Positions 24,994 through 34,109 are shown, numbered from the stretch's first letter. The stretch is DNA of 64,000 bases from Streptomyces sp. Sge12 (GCF_002080455.1 NZ_CP020555.1:6236501-6300500); one strand, 5' to 3'. Numbers and translations: made by a program. The notes: generated by a model from the letters alone, not told the origin.

Positions 24994-27834
24994 ATGACCG
25001 AAGAACTCTCACCCGCCGAGCGGTACGCCGCTGCCCGGATCCGCGCCGCCGAAGAGGCCTCTGCCCTGGCCCCCTTCCGCGAGATGTACGAATTCGATCT
25101 GGACCCGTACCAGGTCGAGGCCTGCAAGGCACTGGAGGCCGGCAAGGGCGTCCTCGTCGCCGCCCCGACCGGCTCGGGCAAGACCATCGTCGGCGAGTTC
25201 GCCGTGCACCTGGCCCTCCAGCAGGGCCGCAAGTGCTTCTACACGACGCCGATCAAGGCCCTGTCGAACCAGAAGTACGCCGACCTCGTCAAGCGCTACG
25301 GCGCCGACAAGGTGGGCCTGCTCACGGGCGACAACAGCGTCAACTCCGAGGCGCCGGTGGTCGTGATGACCACCGAGGTGCTCCGCAACATGCTGTACGC
25401 GGGCTCCCAGTCGCTGCGGGGACTCGGCTACGTGGTGATGGACGAGGTGCACTACCTCTCCGACCGGTTCCGCGGGGCCGTCTGGGAGGAAGTGATCATC
25501 CACCTCCCCGAATCGGTGACCCTGGTCTCCCTGTCGGCCACCGTGTCCAACGCCGAGGAGTTCGGCGACTGGCTGGACACCGTGCGCGGCGACACCGAGG
25601 TGATCGTCTCCGAGGAGCGGCCCGTCCCGCTGTGGCAGCACGTCATGGCCGGCCGGCGGATCTACGACCTCTTCGAGGAGGAGTCCGACCACGGCGGCCG
25701 CGGCTCAGCGCGCCGGGAGGTCAATCCCGACCTGCTGCGCATGGCGCGCGAGGAGAACAGCCGTACCTACAGTCCGAAGGACCGGCGGCGCGGCAAGATG
25801 GTCCGCGAGGCCGACCGCGAGCGCGAGCGGCGCTCCCGCGGCCGGATCTGGACCCCGTCCCGCCCCGAGGTCATCGCCCGCCTCGACAACGACGGGCTGC
25901 TGCCCGCCATCAACTTCATCTTCAGCCGGGCCGGCTGCGAGGCCGCGGTCCAGCAGTGCCTGTTCGCGGGCCTGCGCCTGAACGACGAATCCGCGCGGCT
26001 CAAGGTCCGCGAGATCGTCGAGACGCGCACCGCCTCCATCCCCACCGAGGACCTGCACGTCCTCGGGTACTACGAGTGGCTCGAAGGGCTGGAGCGCGGC
26101 ATCGCCGCGCACCACGCGGGCATGCTGCCCACCTTCAAGGAGGTCGTGGAGGAGCTCTTCGTACGCGGCCTGGTCAAGGCCGTCTTCGCCACGGAGACCC
26201 TGGCGCTGGGCATCAACATGCCCGCGCGCACGGTGATCCTGGAGAAGCTGGTCAAGTGGAACGGCGAGCAGCACGCCGACATCACCCCCGGCGAGTACAC
26301 GCAGCTGACCGGCCGGGCCGGGCGGCGCGGCATCGACGTCGAGGGCCACGCGGTGGTGCTCTGGCAGCGAGGCATGGACCCGGCGGGTCTCGCCGGGCTC
26401 GCGGGTACCCGTACGTATCCGCTGCGCTCCAGCTTCAAGCCGTCCTACAACATGGCCGTGAACCTGGTCAGCCAGTTCGGGCGGCACCGCTCGCGCGAAC
26501 TGCTGGAGACCTCCTTCGCACAGTTCCAGGCCGACCGCTCGGTCGTGGGGATCTCCCGGCAGGTGCAGCGCAACGAGGAGGGACTGGAGGGCTACCAGGA
26601 GGGCATGACCTGCCACCTGGGGAACTTCGAGGAGTACGCGCAGCTGCGCCGTGACCTCAAGGACCGCGAGACGGACCTGGCCAAGCAGGGCGCCGCACAG
26701 CGCCGGGTCCAGGCGGCCAGTTCGCTGGAGAAGCTCAAGCCGGGCGACATCATCCACGTGCCGACGGGCAAGTTCGCCGGGCTCGCGCTGGTCCTGGACC
26801 CGGGCGTGCCGGCCGGTCGGGTCAACGGGCACCGCGGGCACGAGTACGCCGAGGGCCCGCGCCCGCTGGTGCTCACCGCCGAGCGGCAGGTCAAGCGGCT
26901 CGCCGCGATCGACTTCCCGGTTCCGGTCGAGGCCATCGACCGGATGCGGATCCCGAAAACCTTCAACGCGCGCTCGCCGCAGTCCCGTCGGGACCTGGCG
27001 TCCCAGCTGCGGACCAAGGCCGGGCACATCACGCCGGAGCGGCGGACCCGCGGCCGCGCCGCGGCCGCCGACGACCGTGAGATCGCCCGGCTGCGCAACG
27101 AACTGCGGGCGCACCCCTGCCACGGCTGCGACGAGCGCGAGGACCACGCCCGCTGGGCGGAGCGCTACCACCGGCTCAAGCGGGACATCCAGCAGCTGGA
27201 GCGGCGGATCGAGGGCCGGACGAACACCATCGCCCGCACCTTCGACCGGATCCACGCCCTGCTGACCGAGCTGGACTACCTGCGCGAGGACGAGGTCACC
27301 GTGCACGGCAAGCGGCTCGCCCGGCTGTACGGGGAGCTGGACCTGCTGGCCTCCGAATGCCTGCGGGCCCGGGTCTGGGAAGGCCTCAGCCCGGCCGAAC
27401 TGGCCGCCTGCGTATCGGCGTTGGTCTTCGAGGCGCGCCAGTCCGACGACGCGGTCGCACCGAAGGTACCGGGCGGCGCGGCGAAGGAGGCGCTCGGCGA
27501 GATGGTCCGGATCTGGGGCCGGCTCGACGCGCTGGAGGAGGAGCACCGCATCAACCAGGCGGAGGGCGTGGGCCAGCGCGAGCCGGACCTCGGCTTCGCG
27601 TGGGCGGCGTACCAGTGGGCCTCCGACAAGAGCCTGGACGAGGTGCTGCGCGAGGCGGAGATGCCGGCCGGTGACTTCGTGCGCTGGTGCAAGCAGGTCA
27701 TCGACGTGCTCGGTCAGGTCGCGGCAGCCGCTCCGGCGACTTCCGGCGACAGCGGGAGCACGGTGGCCCGCAATGCCCGCAAGGCCGTGGACGCGCTGCT
27801 GCGGGGTGTAGTGGCCTACAGCTCCGTCGGCTGA
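24994..27834 (+). CDS. helY: DEAD/DEAH-box helicase HelY (Ski2/Mtr4-like)
   Basis: A 946-residue superfamily-2 helicase. Motifs in order: Q-like DPYQVEA, Walker A APTGSGKT (about 57-64), DEVH (D150) in VVMDEVHYLSD, motif III LSATVSN, RecA2 motifs near residue 390-420 (HHAGMLP, ATETLALGINMPART) and motif VI QLTGRAGRRG near 440. A long C-terminal region carries the Ski2-type HD/ratchet domains, with CHGCDERE near residue 710. HelY is linked to DNA/RNA unwinding in mycobacteria. ATG at 24994; no ribosome-binding site, so the message has a very short leader. The promoter looks PafBC-type, consistent with a repair role. Confidence 0.93.
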   Translation: MTEELSPAERYAAARIRAAEEASALAPFREMYEFDLDPYQVEACKALEAGKGVLVAAPTGSGKTIVGEFAVHLALQQGRKCFYTTPIKALSNQKYADLVKRYGADKVGLLTGDNSVNSEAPVVVMTTEVLRNMLYAGSQSLRGLGYVVMDEVHYLSDRFRGAVWEEVIIHLPESVTLVSLSATVSNAEEFGDWLDTVRGDTEVIVSEERPVPLWQHVMAGRRIYDLFEEESDHGGRGSARREVNPDLLRMAREENSRTYSPKDRRRGKMVREADRERERRSRGRIWTPSRPEVIARLDNDGLLPAINFIFSRAGCEAAVQQCLFAGLRLNDESARLKVREIVETRTASIPTEDLHVLGYYEWLEGLERGIAAHHAGMLPTFKEVVEELFVRGLVKAVFATETLALGINMPARTVILEKLVKWNGEQHADITPGEYTQLTGRAGRRGIDVEGHAVVLWQRGMDPAGLAGLAGTRTYPLRSSFKPSYNMAVNLVSQFGRHRSRELLETSFAQFQADRSVVGISRQVQRNEEGLEGYQEGMTCHLGNFEEYAQLRRDLKDRETDLAKQGAAQRRVQAASSLEKLKPGDIIHVPTGKFAGLALVLDPGVPAGRVNGHRGHEYAEGPRPLVLTAERQVKRLAAIDFPVPVEAIDRMRIPKTFNARSPQSRRDLASQLRTKAGHITPERRTRGRAAAADDREIARLRNELRAHPCHGCDEREDHARWAERYHRLKRDIQQLERRIEGRTNTIARTFDRIHALLTELDYLREDEVTVHGKRLARLYGELDLLASECLRARVWEGLSPAELAACVSALVFEARQSDDAVAPKVPGGAAKEALGEMVRIWGRLDALEEEHRINQAEGVGQREPDLGFAWAAYQWASDKSLDEVLREAEMPAGDFVRWCKQVIDVLGQVAAAAPATSGDSGSTVARNARKAVDALLRGVVAYSSVG

Positions 27835-27889
27835 GCGGATTTGGATCTTCCTCCGACAGTGGGACCGGCTCGATCTGATCTCTTGCCAT

Positions 27890-27919
27890 GATCGTATCGG
27901 CGTGCCCTGTGCGACGATC
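27890..27919. promoter_or_regulatory. Candidate autoregulatory operator of the TetR gene
   Basis: GATCGT (27890-27895) and ACGATC (27914-27919) form an inverted repeat spaced by 18 bases, ending 6 bases before the proposed ATG. TetR-type genes commonly control themselves from such a dyad. Confidence 0.4.
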
Positions 27920-27925
27920 GATGTC

Positions 27926-28591
27926 ATGAGCGGGGGAACGGGCGATGGTCCGAAACGGGTCGGTCGGCCACGCGCCGACCGGCTGAGACCGGACAGCGGC
28001 CGGCCGCCGCGCGAGGAACTCCTCGGCGCGGCGGCCGAGCTCTTCACCGCCCGGGGATACGCGGCGACCACCACCCGGGCCGTCGCCGAACGGGCCGGGA
28101 TGCGCCAGGCCACGATGTACCACTACTTCGGCGGCAAGGAGGAACTCCTCGCCGAACTGCTGGAGTCCACCGTCGCACCCTCGCTGGTGCTGGCCCGGCA
28201 GCTCCTCGCCGACCGCGGGCGGCCCGCCGCCCGGCGGCTGTGGGAGCTGTGCCGCTCCGACGTCCTGCTGCTGTGCGGAGGGCCGTACGACCTGGGGGCG
28301 CTCTATCTGCTGCCCGAGGTGGGCGGTTCGCGCTTCACGTGCTTCCACCGGATGCGCCGGGAGCTCAAGGACGCCTACCGGGTGCTGCTCGCCGACACCC
28401 TGGTCGGCGCCGAACTCGCCGATGACCGGGCGGGGCTGACGCTCCGTGGAGACCTGGTCTTCGGCCTCATCGAGGGCGTCATGCTGGTCCACCGGGCCGA
28501 TCCGGGGCGGCCGGTGGTGGCCTTCGCCGAGGCCACCGCGGACGCGGCGCTGCGGATCGCGGGCGTCGGCCTCCCCGGCGACACTGCCTGA
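27926..28591 (+). CDS. TetR/AcrR-family transcriptional regulator
   Basis: A 221-residue regulator. The N-terminal TetR helix-turn-helix is clear: LLGAAAELFTARGYAATTTRAVAERAGMRQATMYHYFGGKEELLAEL (residues about 32-78). The rest is the ligand-binding and dimer domain, not recognised further. The ATG at 27926 is chosen for length; a GTG at 27902 would add eight residues and neither has a clear ribosome-binding site. Likely regulates itself through the dyad just upstream. Its stop codon lies inside the first unit of an 18-bp tandem repeat. Target genes are not evident: helY is upstream in the same direction and the pseudouridine synthase is convergent. Confidence 0.87.
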   Translation: MSGGTGDGPKRVGRPRADRLRPDSGRPPREELLGAAAELFTARGYAATTTRAVAERAGMRQATMYHYFGGKEELLAELLESTVAPSLVLARQLLADRGRPAARRLWELCRSDVLLLCGGPYDLGALYLLPEVGGSRFTCFHRMRRELKDAYRVLLADTLVGAELADDRAGLTLRGDLVFGLIEGVMLVHRADPGRPVVAFAEATADAALRIAGVGLPGDTA

Positions 28592-28658
28592 CCCGGCGCT
28601 ACTCCCTGACCAGACACTGCCCCCCGACCAGGCACTACCCCCTGACCAGGCGTTACCG
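28587..28658. repeat. Tandem repeat, 18-bp period, four copies
   Basis: Units begin at 28587, 28605, 28623 and 28641, each close to CCTGACCAGGCACTACCC. The first covers the TetR stop codon and the last overlaps the stop of the convergent rluA-like gene at 28653. The exact period and imperfect copies suggest slippage. Confidence 0.8.
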
Positions 28659-29627
28659 GCCGCCCGATCCGGCCTCCCAGCCCGCCCGGTCGTCCCAGGC
28701 CTGGAGAGTGCGGCCGCTCTCGAAGCGGTGCGCGGCACCGGTCACCGGGTCGGTGAACACCAGGACCCGGGCCAGGAGTTGCAGGGGCCTGCGGTAGTCG
28801 TCCGGGGCCGGGTCCGTGACCCGCGGATACACCGGGTCGCCCAGGATCGGCAGGCCCAGGCTGTTCATGTGGACCCGCAGCTGGTGGGTGCGGCCGGTGA
28901 ACGGGGTCAGCCGGTAGCGGGCCAGCCCCTCCCGCGCCTCGACGCATTCGACGAGGCTCTCGGCATTGGGCTCCCCGCCGGGCACCTCCACCGCCGCGAT
29001 GACCCCGCGGGCCTTCTCGATCCGGCTGCGGACGGTACGGGGGAGGGCGCGGGCCGGCCCCGGATCGTGGGGCGCGAGGGCCTCGTACTCCTTGTGCACC
29101 TCGCGCCGCTGGAAGAGGAGCTGGTACGCCCCGCGGTCCTCGGGCCGGATGCTGAACATCACCAGGCCCGCCGTCAGCCGGTCCAGGCGGTGCGCCGGGC
29201 TGAGCTCGGGCAGCTCCAGCTCCTCCCGGAGCCGGGCCAGGGCGGTCTCGGTGATGTGGCTGCCGCGCGGGGTGGTCGCGAGGAAGTGCGGCTTGTCCAC
29301 GACCAGCAGGTGCGGGTCCCGGTGGACGACGGAGATCGGGAACGGCACCCGCGGCTCCGGCTCCATGTCCCGGTGGAACCACAGGTAGGCGCCCGGCTCG
29401 TACGGGTCCTCGGCGCGCAGGACCTGCCCGCCGGCGCCCAGTACCCGGCCCGCGGCCAGCAGCCGGGCCACGGAGTCGGCGCCGCGGGTGCCGGCGTAGC
29501 GCGCGGCGAGGTAGTCGCCGAGGTCCGGCCACGTCCCCTCCGGGTCGGGCGGCAGCCGGAGCCGGACCGGGTCGATCCCGGCGCGCTGGGGGAGGGGCGA
29601 GGGGGGTGGCTGGGCTCTGCGTCTCAT
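28653..29627 (-). CDS. RluA-family pseudouridine synthase
   Basis: A 324-residue enzyme that converts uridine to pseudouridine in RNA. The catalytic motif is seen as SPAHRLDRLTAGLVMFS (Asp of HRLDR near residue 150), with LLVVDKPHFLATTP upstream and TGRTHQLRVHMNSLGLPILGDPVYP downstream, all in the RluA order. The first 90 residues may form an S4-like or spacer domain. ATG at 29627 with TAGCCT (a possible -10) 8 bases upstream, so it may be leaderless. It follows the serine hydrolase gene on the same strand, 19 bases apart. RNA target unknown. Confidence 0.92.
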   Translation of the reverse strand: MRRRAQPPPSPLPQRAGIDPVRLRLPPDPEGTWPDLGDYLAARYAGTRGADSVARLLAAGRVLGAGGQVLRAEDPYEPGAYLWFHRDMEPEPRVPFPISVVHRDPHLLVVDKPHFLATTPRGSHITETALARLREELELPELSPAHRLDRLTAGLVMFSIRPEDRGAYQLLFQRREVHKEYEALAPHDPGPARALPRTVRSRIEKARGVIAAVEVPGGEPNAESLVECVEAREGLARYRLTPFTGRTHQLRVHMNSLGLPILGDPVYPRVTDPAPDDYRRPLQLLARVLVFTDPVTGAAHRFESGRTLQAWDDRAGWEAGSGGR

Positions 29628-29646
29628 CGGGGAACAGGCTATGCGG

Positions 29647-31233
29647 CTACTGCTGGGTGAACGTGCCCAGGTGTTCGGCGTCGAGGTACTCCACGCGCAG
29701 GGTGCCGTCGGAGAAGATCACTCCGGTGCGGCCGATCGCGTTCTCGCCCGTGGTCACGAAGCTGAAGGTGTCCCCGTCGTAGTGGGTGAGCGGGAAGCGC
29801 AGGGGCTTCGGGCCGAGGGCGAGGGTGAGCGCGCCGTTGTCGTCGGCGGTCACGGTGGCCTTGCCGTAGTAGGGGTTGTCGTAGGTGCCGGTGTACGCGG
29901 CGCTGTCCCGGGCCGGCTTCGCACCGGTGGGCGGGTGGGCGTAGTCGGTGGTCGGCGCCGCGCCCTGGGGTGCGAGGGCCGCCGCGTAGGCGGAGGCGGC
30001 CAGCGGCAGCCAGTCGGTGGAGACCTTGCCGTGTTCGGCGTAGTCGAAGAAGTCCAGGGCGATGGCGTCGGGCAGGCCGACCGGGGCGCCGTTGGTCAGG
30101 ACGACGATGCCGAGCTTCTCCAGCGGGAGCATGGTGACGTTGGTGTTGGCTCCGAGCTCGAAACCGCCGGAGTGGCTCAGGCGCAGGCGGCCCGCGCTGT
30201 CGTAGCTGACGTTCCAGCCCAGGCCGTAGAAGCCGGTGGTCCCGGCGCCGTTGGTCGGCTGCGAGACGATCTCGGGCAGGTGGGTCCGGGCGAGGGTGTC
30301 GGCGGGGATGATCCGCTTCCCGTCGAGGGTGCCGCCGGACAGTTGCAGCCGCAGCCAGCGGGCCATGTCGGTGGCGGTGGAGCTGACCCCGCCGGCCGGT
30401 GCCTGGGCGTCGGGATTGCGGACGAAGCGGGGGCTCCACGTGCCGTCGGCGTTCTTGACGTGGGTGGAGGCGTGGTCGGGGGCGTTGATGTAGGCGGAGA
30501 ACTCGGTGCTCGTACGGGTCATGCCGGCGGGCTTGAACAGGGTGTCGGCGCTGAGCTTCTGCCAGCTGGTGCCCTTGGCGCGGGCGACGGCCTCGGCGGC
30601 CGCGGTCAGCCCGAAGTTGGTGTAGGCGTAGCTCGCGCGGAACGGACTCAGGGGCTCCAGCCGCAGGTGGTCGAAGATGTACGCCTGGTCGTAGCCGAGG
30701 TCCTCGAGGAGGTCGCCGGCGTGGTCGGGCAGGCCGGTGCGGTGGGAGAACAGGTCGGCGGCGGTGACGTGGTCGGTGACCCAGGGGTCCTTCAGGGAGA
30801 ACCCGGGCAGCTGGGTGCGGTCGTCCCACTGCTGGGGGTCGGTGAGGGCGCCGGCCACGACCGTGGAGGAGACGGGCTTGGACACCGAGGCGAGCTGGAA
30901 GACGGTGTCGGGGCCGACCTCGGCGCTCTCGCCGGTCCTGCGGACCCCGTAGCCCTTGATGTGGACGACCTTGTCGTTGTGGACGACGGCCACGGAGACA
31001 CCGGGGACGCCGGTGCGGCGCATCATGTCCGCGACGGTGCGGTCGAGGCGGGCGACGGCCTTGTCGACGGCGGCGTCCGTGATCTGGGGCTTCGGGGCGG
31101 GGGGCGGGGTCGGTGCGGACGTGGCTGTCGTCGCGACAGCGGTCGTGGCGCCGGCCGTCGCCGTGGCGCCGGCCGTCGAGGCCAGGAGGACCGCGGCCGC
31201 CCCTGCTGCCCCGAGCGCGGGGAGCGTACGCAT
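29647..31233 (-). CDS. Secreted serine hydrolase, beta-lactamase/class C family
   Basis: A 528-residue exported hydrolase of the serine beta-lactamase/penicillin-binding family. A signal peptide of about 25-30 residues precedes an Ala/Pro/Thr linker. The nucleophile motif SxxK is seen as SVSK in FQLASVSKPVSS (near residue 115), YxN as SYAYTNFG (near 205), and HxG as LSHSGGFELG (near 350). The last 130 residues form an extra C-terminal beta-rich domain. Likely a peptidase or esterase of cell-wall or secondary-metabolite origin; beta-lactamase activity is not implied. ATG start; the 31234-31430 gap upstream holds a repeat element. Confidence 0.88.
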   Translation of the reverse strand: MRTLPALGAAGAAAVLLASTAGATATAGATTAVATTATSAPTPPPAPKPQITDAAVDKAVARLDRTVADMMRRTGVPGVSVAVVHNDKVVHIKGYGVRRTGESAEVGPDTVFQLASVSKPVSSTVVAGALTDPQQWDDRTQLPGFSLKDPWVTDHVTAADLFSHRTGLPDHAGDLLEDLGYDQAYIFDHLRLEPLSPFRASYAYTNFGLTAAAEAVARAKGTSWQKLSADTLFKPAGMTRTSTEFSAYINAPDHASTHVKNADGTWSPRFVRNPDAQAPAGGVSSTATDMARWLRLQLSGGTLDGKRIIPADTLARTHLPEIVSQPTNGAGTTGFYGLGWNVSYDSAGRLRLSHSGGFELGANTNVTMLPLEKLGIVVLTNGAPVGLPDAIALDFFDYAEHGKVSTDWLPLAASAYAAALAPQGAAPTTDYAHPPTGAKPARDSAAYTGTYDNPYYGKATVTADDNGALTLALGPKPLRFPLTHYDGDTFSFVTTGENAIGRTGVIFSDGTLRVEYLDAEHLGTFTQQ

Positions 31234-31278
31234 GGGGTCATTGTCCCCCCGGAGGGCGGGGAGCGCGCGGCGCCGCTG

Positions 31279-31417
31279 CCGGGGGCGCCGCCCCCGGACC
31301 CCCGCGCCTCACACGCCGGCGGGGCTGAAAAGAGCGCCTCACACGCCGGCGGGGCTGAAGCGGCGCCTCACACGCCGGCGGGGCTCAAGCAGCGCCTTCA
31401 GCGCCGGCGGGGCTGAA
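31279..31417. repeat. GC-rich hairpin plus four-copy tandem repeat
   Basis: A perfect hairpin (CCGGGGGC, loop GCC, complement; 31279-31297) is followed by four copies, starting at 31304, 31334, 31363 and 31392, of a unit opening GCGCCTCACACGCCGGCGG and ending GGGCTGAA. Period 29-30 bp. The same kind of composite occurs at 48404-48496, so this is a dispersed streptomycete intergenic element. Confidence 0.8.
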
Positions 31418-31430
31418 GGCGCTGAAACCT

Positions 31431-32270
31431 TTACGCCGCTGCGCGGTGCTCCTGTTCGGCCTCCACCGAGGCGTTCCAGTCGCGCTTGATCGCGCGCCAG
31501 CCCTCGTCCGTCTCGCCCAGGCGCCAGTAGCCCGAGATCGACAGGCGTTCGCGCGGGATGCCGCGCTCCAGGCGGAGGTGACGGCGGAGGTCCTTCACGA
31601 AGCCGGCCTCGCCGTGGACGAAGGCGTGGACGTCCGCGGAGGGGAACTCCAGGGAAGTGACCGCCTCCACCAGCGCCTCGCCGACCGGGCGGTCGCCGCG
31701 GTGCAGCCAGATCGGTACGACGCCGTCCGGAGTGGCGACCTTCAGTTCGTCGTCCGGGCCGTCGATCTCCACGATGGCGTGGACCCGCGCGCCCGCCGGC
31801 ATCCGCTCCATCGCGGCGGCGATCGCCGGCAGGGCGCTCTCGTCGCCCACCAGCAGGTGCCAGCCGGCCGCCGGGTCCGGGGCGTAGGCGCCGCCCGGGC
31901 CGAGGAAGCGTACGAGCTCGCCCGGCTTGACCCGCGCCGCCCAGGGGCCGGCGAGGCCCTCGTCGCCATGGACCACGAAGTCGAGGGTCAGCTCCAGCTG
32001 CGCGGGGTCCCAGCTCCGGACCGTGTACGCGCGCTGGCGCGGCCACTGGGCCCGGGGAAAGTCCGCGCGGATCTGTTCGAGGTCCCACGGGGCGGGGTAG
32101 GTGATGCCCGCCGGCGCGAACAGCAGCTTGACGTAATGGTCGGTGTAATCGCCCACGCCGAACTCCCGGAGGCCCTCACCGCCCAGCACGATCCGCACCA
32201 TGTGCGGCGAAAGCCGCTCGGTGCGTACGACGACGGCGGTGCCGACGGTGCGGGCGCGTCCTTCTGCCAC
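31431..32270 (-). CDS. Siderophore-interacting protein (FAD ferric-siderophore reductase family)
   Basis: A 279-residue flavoprotein thought to reduce ferric siderophores in the cytoplasm and free the iron, using NAD(P)H or ferredoxin. Seen: the FAD-binding RQRAYTVRSWDPAQLELTLDFVVHG (about 88-112), GPWAARVKPGELVRFLGPGGAY (about 115-137), LVGDESALPAIAAAMERM and the C-terminal ISGYWRLGETDEGWR typical of the SIP family. GTG start with GGGGAG upstream. A DmdR/IdeR-type iron box lies 21-39 bases before the start, so expression should rise when iron is scarce. No siderophore operon is adjacent; the gene is alone. Confidence 0.93.
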   Translation of the reverse strand: MAEGRARTVGTAVVVRTERLSPHMVRIVLGGEGLREFGVGDYTDHYVKLLFAPAGITYPAPWDLEQIRADFPRAQWPRQRAYTVRSWDPAQLELTLDFVVHGDEGLAGPWAARVKPGELVRFLGPGGAYAPDPAAGWHLLVGDESALPAIAAAMERMPAGARVHAIVEIDGPDDELKVATPDGVVPIWLHRGDRPVGEALVEAVTSLEFPSADVHAFVHGEAGFVKDLRRHLRLERGIPRERLSISGYWRLGETDEGWRAIKRDWNASVEAEQEHRAAA

Positions 32271-32290
32271 GGTGACTCCCCTGACTCCAT

Positions 32291-32309
32291 GAAACTTAGC
32301 CTTACCTAA
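32291..32309 (-). promoter_or_regulatory. Iron box (DmdR1/IdeR-type operator)
   Basis: On the minus strand TTAGGTAAGGCTAAGTTTC agrees with the iron-box consensus TTAGGTTAGGCTAACCTAA at 14 of 19 positions by my alignment. It sits 20 bases upstream of the siderophore-interacting protein start, where the repressor would block transcription when iron is plentiful. Confidence 0.8.
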
Positions 32310-32318
32310 GTTATCACT

Positions 32319-33242
32319 TCATGGGCGCAGCACGCTGCGCAGGCGAGCGACAGCGCCCCCCAGACCCCACCGATGGGCTAGCGCATCCACCAGTTGCGGT
32401 TGCGCCGGAGCCGTCGGAAGGGCCGGATCGAATGCCGGAAGCGGGACGTCCGAGGCCACCTGGACCACCTTCGGAGCCACCGCCAGATACGGCCGGGACT
32501 CGTCCAGCCGCTTGCGCTGGGTCGGGGTCAGCTTCGACTTCGGGTCGTCGATCGCCGCCATGATCCCGGCCAGATCGCCATAGGCGTCGAGGAGTTTGGC
32601 CGCCGTCTTCTCGCCGATGCCGGGGACACCCGGCAGGCCGTCGCTCGGGTCGCCGCGCAGCAGCGCCAGGTCCGCGTAACCGGGACCGTCGACCCCGTAC
32701 TTCTCGCGCAACCACGCCTCGTCCGTCACCTGGAGGGTGCCCACGCCCTTGAGCGGGTACAGGACCCGGCGCTGCCGGGCGTCGTCCACCAGCTGGTAGA
32801 GGTCGCGGTCGCCGGTGACGATGTCCACCGGTCCTCGAGCGCGGGCGGTTAGCGTGCCGATCACGTCGTCCGCCTCGTACCCGGCGACGCCCACCCGGGC
32901 GATGCCGAAGGCGTCCAGCGCCGCCTCGATGATCGGGACCTGAGGGGCGAGGGTGTCGGGGGTCTCCTCGACATCGGGTCCGCTCTCGGTCTCCACGGCG
33001 ACCCGGTGGGCCTTGTACGAAGGGATCAGCTCCACCCGCCAGTGCGGCCGCCAGTCGGCGTCCATGCAGGCCACCAGGTCGTCCGGCCGGTGGTCCTGGA
33101 CCAGCCGGCCGATGAAGTCGAGCAGGCCGCGCACGGCGTTGACCGGAGTGCCGTCGGGTGCCTTGACCGAGTCCGGCACACCGAAGTAGGCGCGGTAGTA
33201 GAGGGAGGCGGTGTCCAGGAGCATCAGGCGTCGTGTCGTCAC
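32319..33242 (-). CDS. 5'-3' exonuclease (Pol I N-terminal domain-like)
   Basis: A 307-residue stand-alone nuclease related to the 5' nuclease domain of DNA polymerase I, which removes RNA primers and flaps. Seen: LLDTASLYYRAYFG at the N-terminus, VACMDADWRPHWR, IPSYKAHR, YEADDVIGTL and VDIVTGDRDLYQLV (acidic metal site, about 125-160), then the helix-hairpin-helix region GLPGVPGIGEKTAAKLLDAYG (about 205-225). The GTG at 33242 gives MTTRRLMLL; an ATG at 33224 (MLLDTAS) is a shorter option. Single-domain 5' nucleases act in replication and repair. The gene is divergent from the cupin regulator. Confidence 0.93.
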   Translation of the reverse strand: MTTRRLMLLDTASLYYRAYFGVPDSVKAPDGTPVNAVRGLLDFIGRLVQDHRPDDLVACMDADWRPHWRVELIPSYKAHRVAVETESGPDVEETPDTLAPQVPIIEAALDAFGIARVGVAGYEADDVIGTLTARARGPVDIVTGDRDLYQLVDDARQRRVLYPLKGVGTLQVTDEAWLREKYGVDGPGYADLALLRGDPSDGLPGVPGIGEKTAAKLLDAYGDLAGIMAAIDDPKSKLTPTQRKRLDESRPYLAVAPKVVQVASDVPLPAFDPALPTAPAQPQLVDALAHRWGLGGAVARLRSVLRP

Positions 33243-33422
33243 GGAGTCGATGATGCCGCAATGCACCCGGAGGGTGTCTCGGCCGCCGGGACACCCGACG
33301 CCGCGACGGACAGTGAGCGCACCGGTACGGGAAGAGCCGTGCGGGCGAAACCGGAGGCGGTTGCTGCGTAAGGTGCTTACAGCACACCGATGTGCGACAG
33401 ACATGGGGAGGGCAGCCCCGAC

Positions 33423-34109
33423 ATGAACGACAGGGACGGCACCGACGGCACCGATGGAACGGACAGCACGGCCGGCGTGGACGGCCTGAACAGCCTGAGC
33501 GGCAAGCCGAACGACAGGGACGACAAGAGCAAGGACAAGGACGGCAAGGAGCCGCTGCGGGTGGGGGTGGCCGTGCGCAAGCGGCGCCGCGCGCTGCACC
33601 TCACGCTCGCCGCCGTGTCCGCGCGCAGCGGCCTGTCGGTGCCCTTCCTGAGTCAGATAGAGAACGAGCGGGCCCGGCCCAGCATGCGGTCCCTGGAACG
33701 GGTCGCGGACGCGCTGGAGACCACGGCCGTCGAACTGCTGGCCGCCTCCGACACCGCGCGCACGGTGAACCTCGTCCGGGCCGGTGACGCCTCCGGTCTC
33801 ACCCCGCTCCCGGGCGTACGGCCCCTCGTGCGCGGGCACCACCAGCTGCACGCGATGGAGTTCACCGGGGACCAGGACGCCGGACGCGAGTACCAGCACC
33901 GCAACGACGAACTGATGTACGTCGTCGAGGGCGCCTGCCAGGTCGAGGCGGAGGGGCGGGCGTACCGGCTGGAGAGCGGGGACGCGCTCTTCCTGTCGGG
34001 CGGCGTGCGCCACCGCTGGCGAGCGGTCACCGAGGACACCCGGATCCTGGTCGTCGCGGTCGGCGAGCACATCCACGCCACCTCCGAGCCCCCGTCGCCG
34101 GGACATTGA
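33423..34109 (+). CDS. XRE-family regulator with C-terminal cupin domain
   Basis: A 228-residue regulator. An acidic N-terminal tail with DGTDGTDGTDST-type repeats (residues 1-40, disordered) is followed by an XRE helix-turn-helix (RVGVAVRKRRRALHLTLAAVSARSGLSVPFLSQIENERARPS, about 43-85) and a cupin beta barrel (about 140-215, with HRNDELMYVVEGACQVEAEG and LESGDALFLSGGVRHRW). HTH-cupin proteins often sense small molecules and control transport or amino acid genes. ATG with GGGGAGGG upstream; an upstream ATG lacks one. The stop overlaps the start of the next gene by three bases (TTGA), so they are translationally coupled. Confidence 0.9.
   Translation: MNDRDGTDGTDGTDSTAGVDGLNSLSGKPNDRDDKSKDKDGKEPLRVGVAVRKRRRALHLTLAAVSARSGLSVPFLSQIENERARPSMRSLERVADALETTAVELLAASDTARTVNLVRAGDASGLTPLPGVRPLVRGHHQLHAMEFTGDQDAGREYQHRNDELMYVVEGACQVEAEGRAYRLESGDALFLSGGVRHRWRAVTEDTRILVVAVGEHIHATSEPPSPGH

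Noticed and set aside
31304..31417. CRISPR-like regular repeat
   Set aside because: The units are contiguous with almost no spacer sequence, the period is 29-30 bp in total, and no cas genes are present; it is a tandem repeat.
33390..33422. Upstream ATG for the XRE-cupin regulator
   Set aside because: The ATG at 33423 has a strong GGGGAGGG site; the upstream start would place that site inside the gene.
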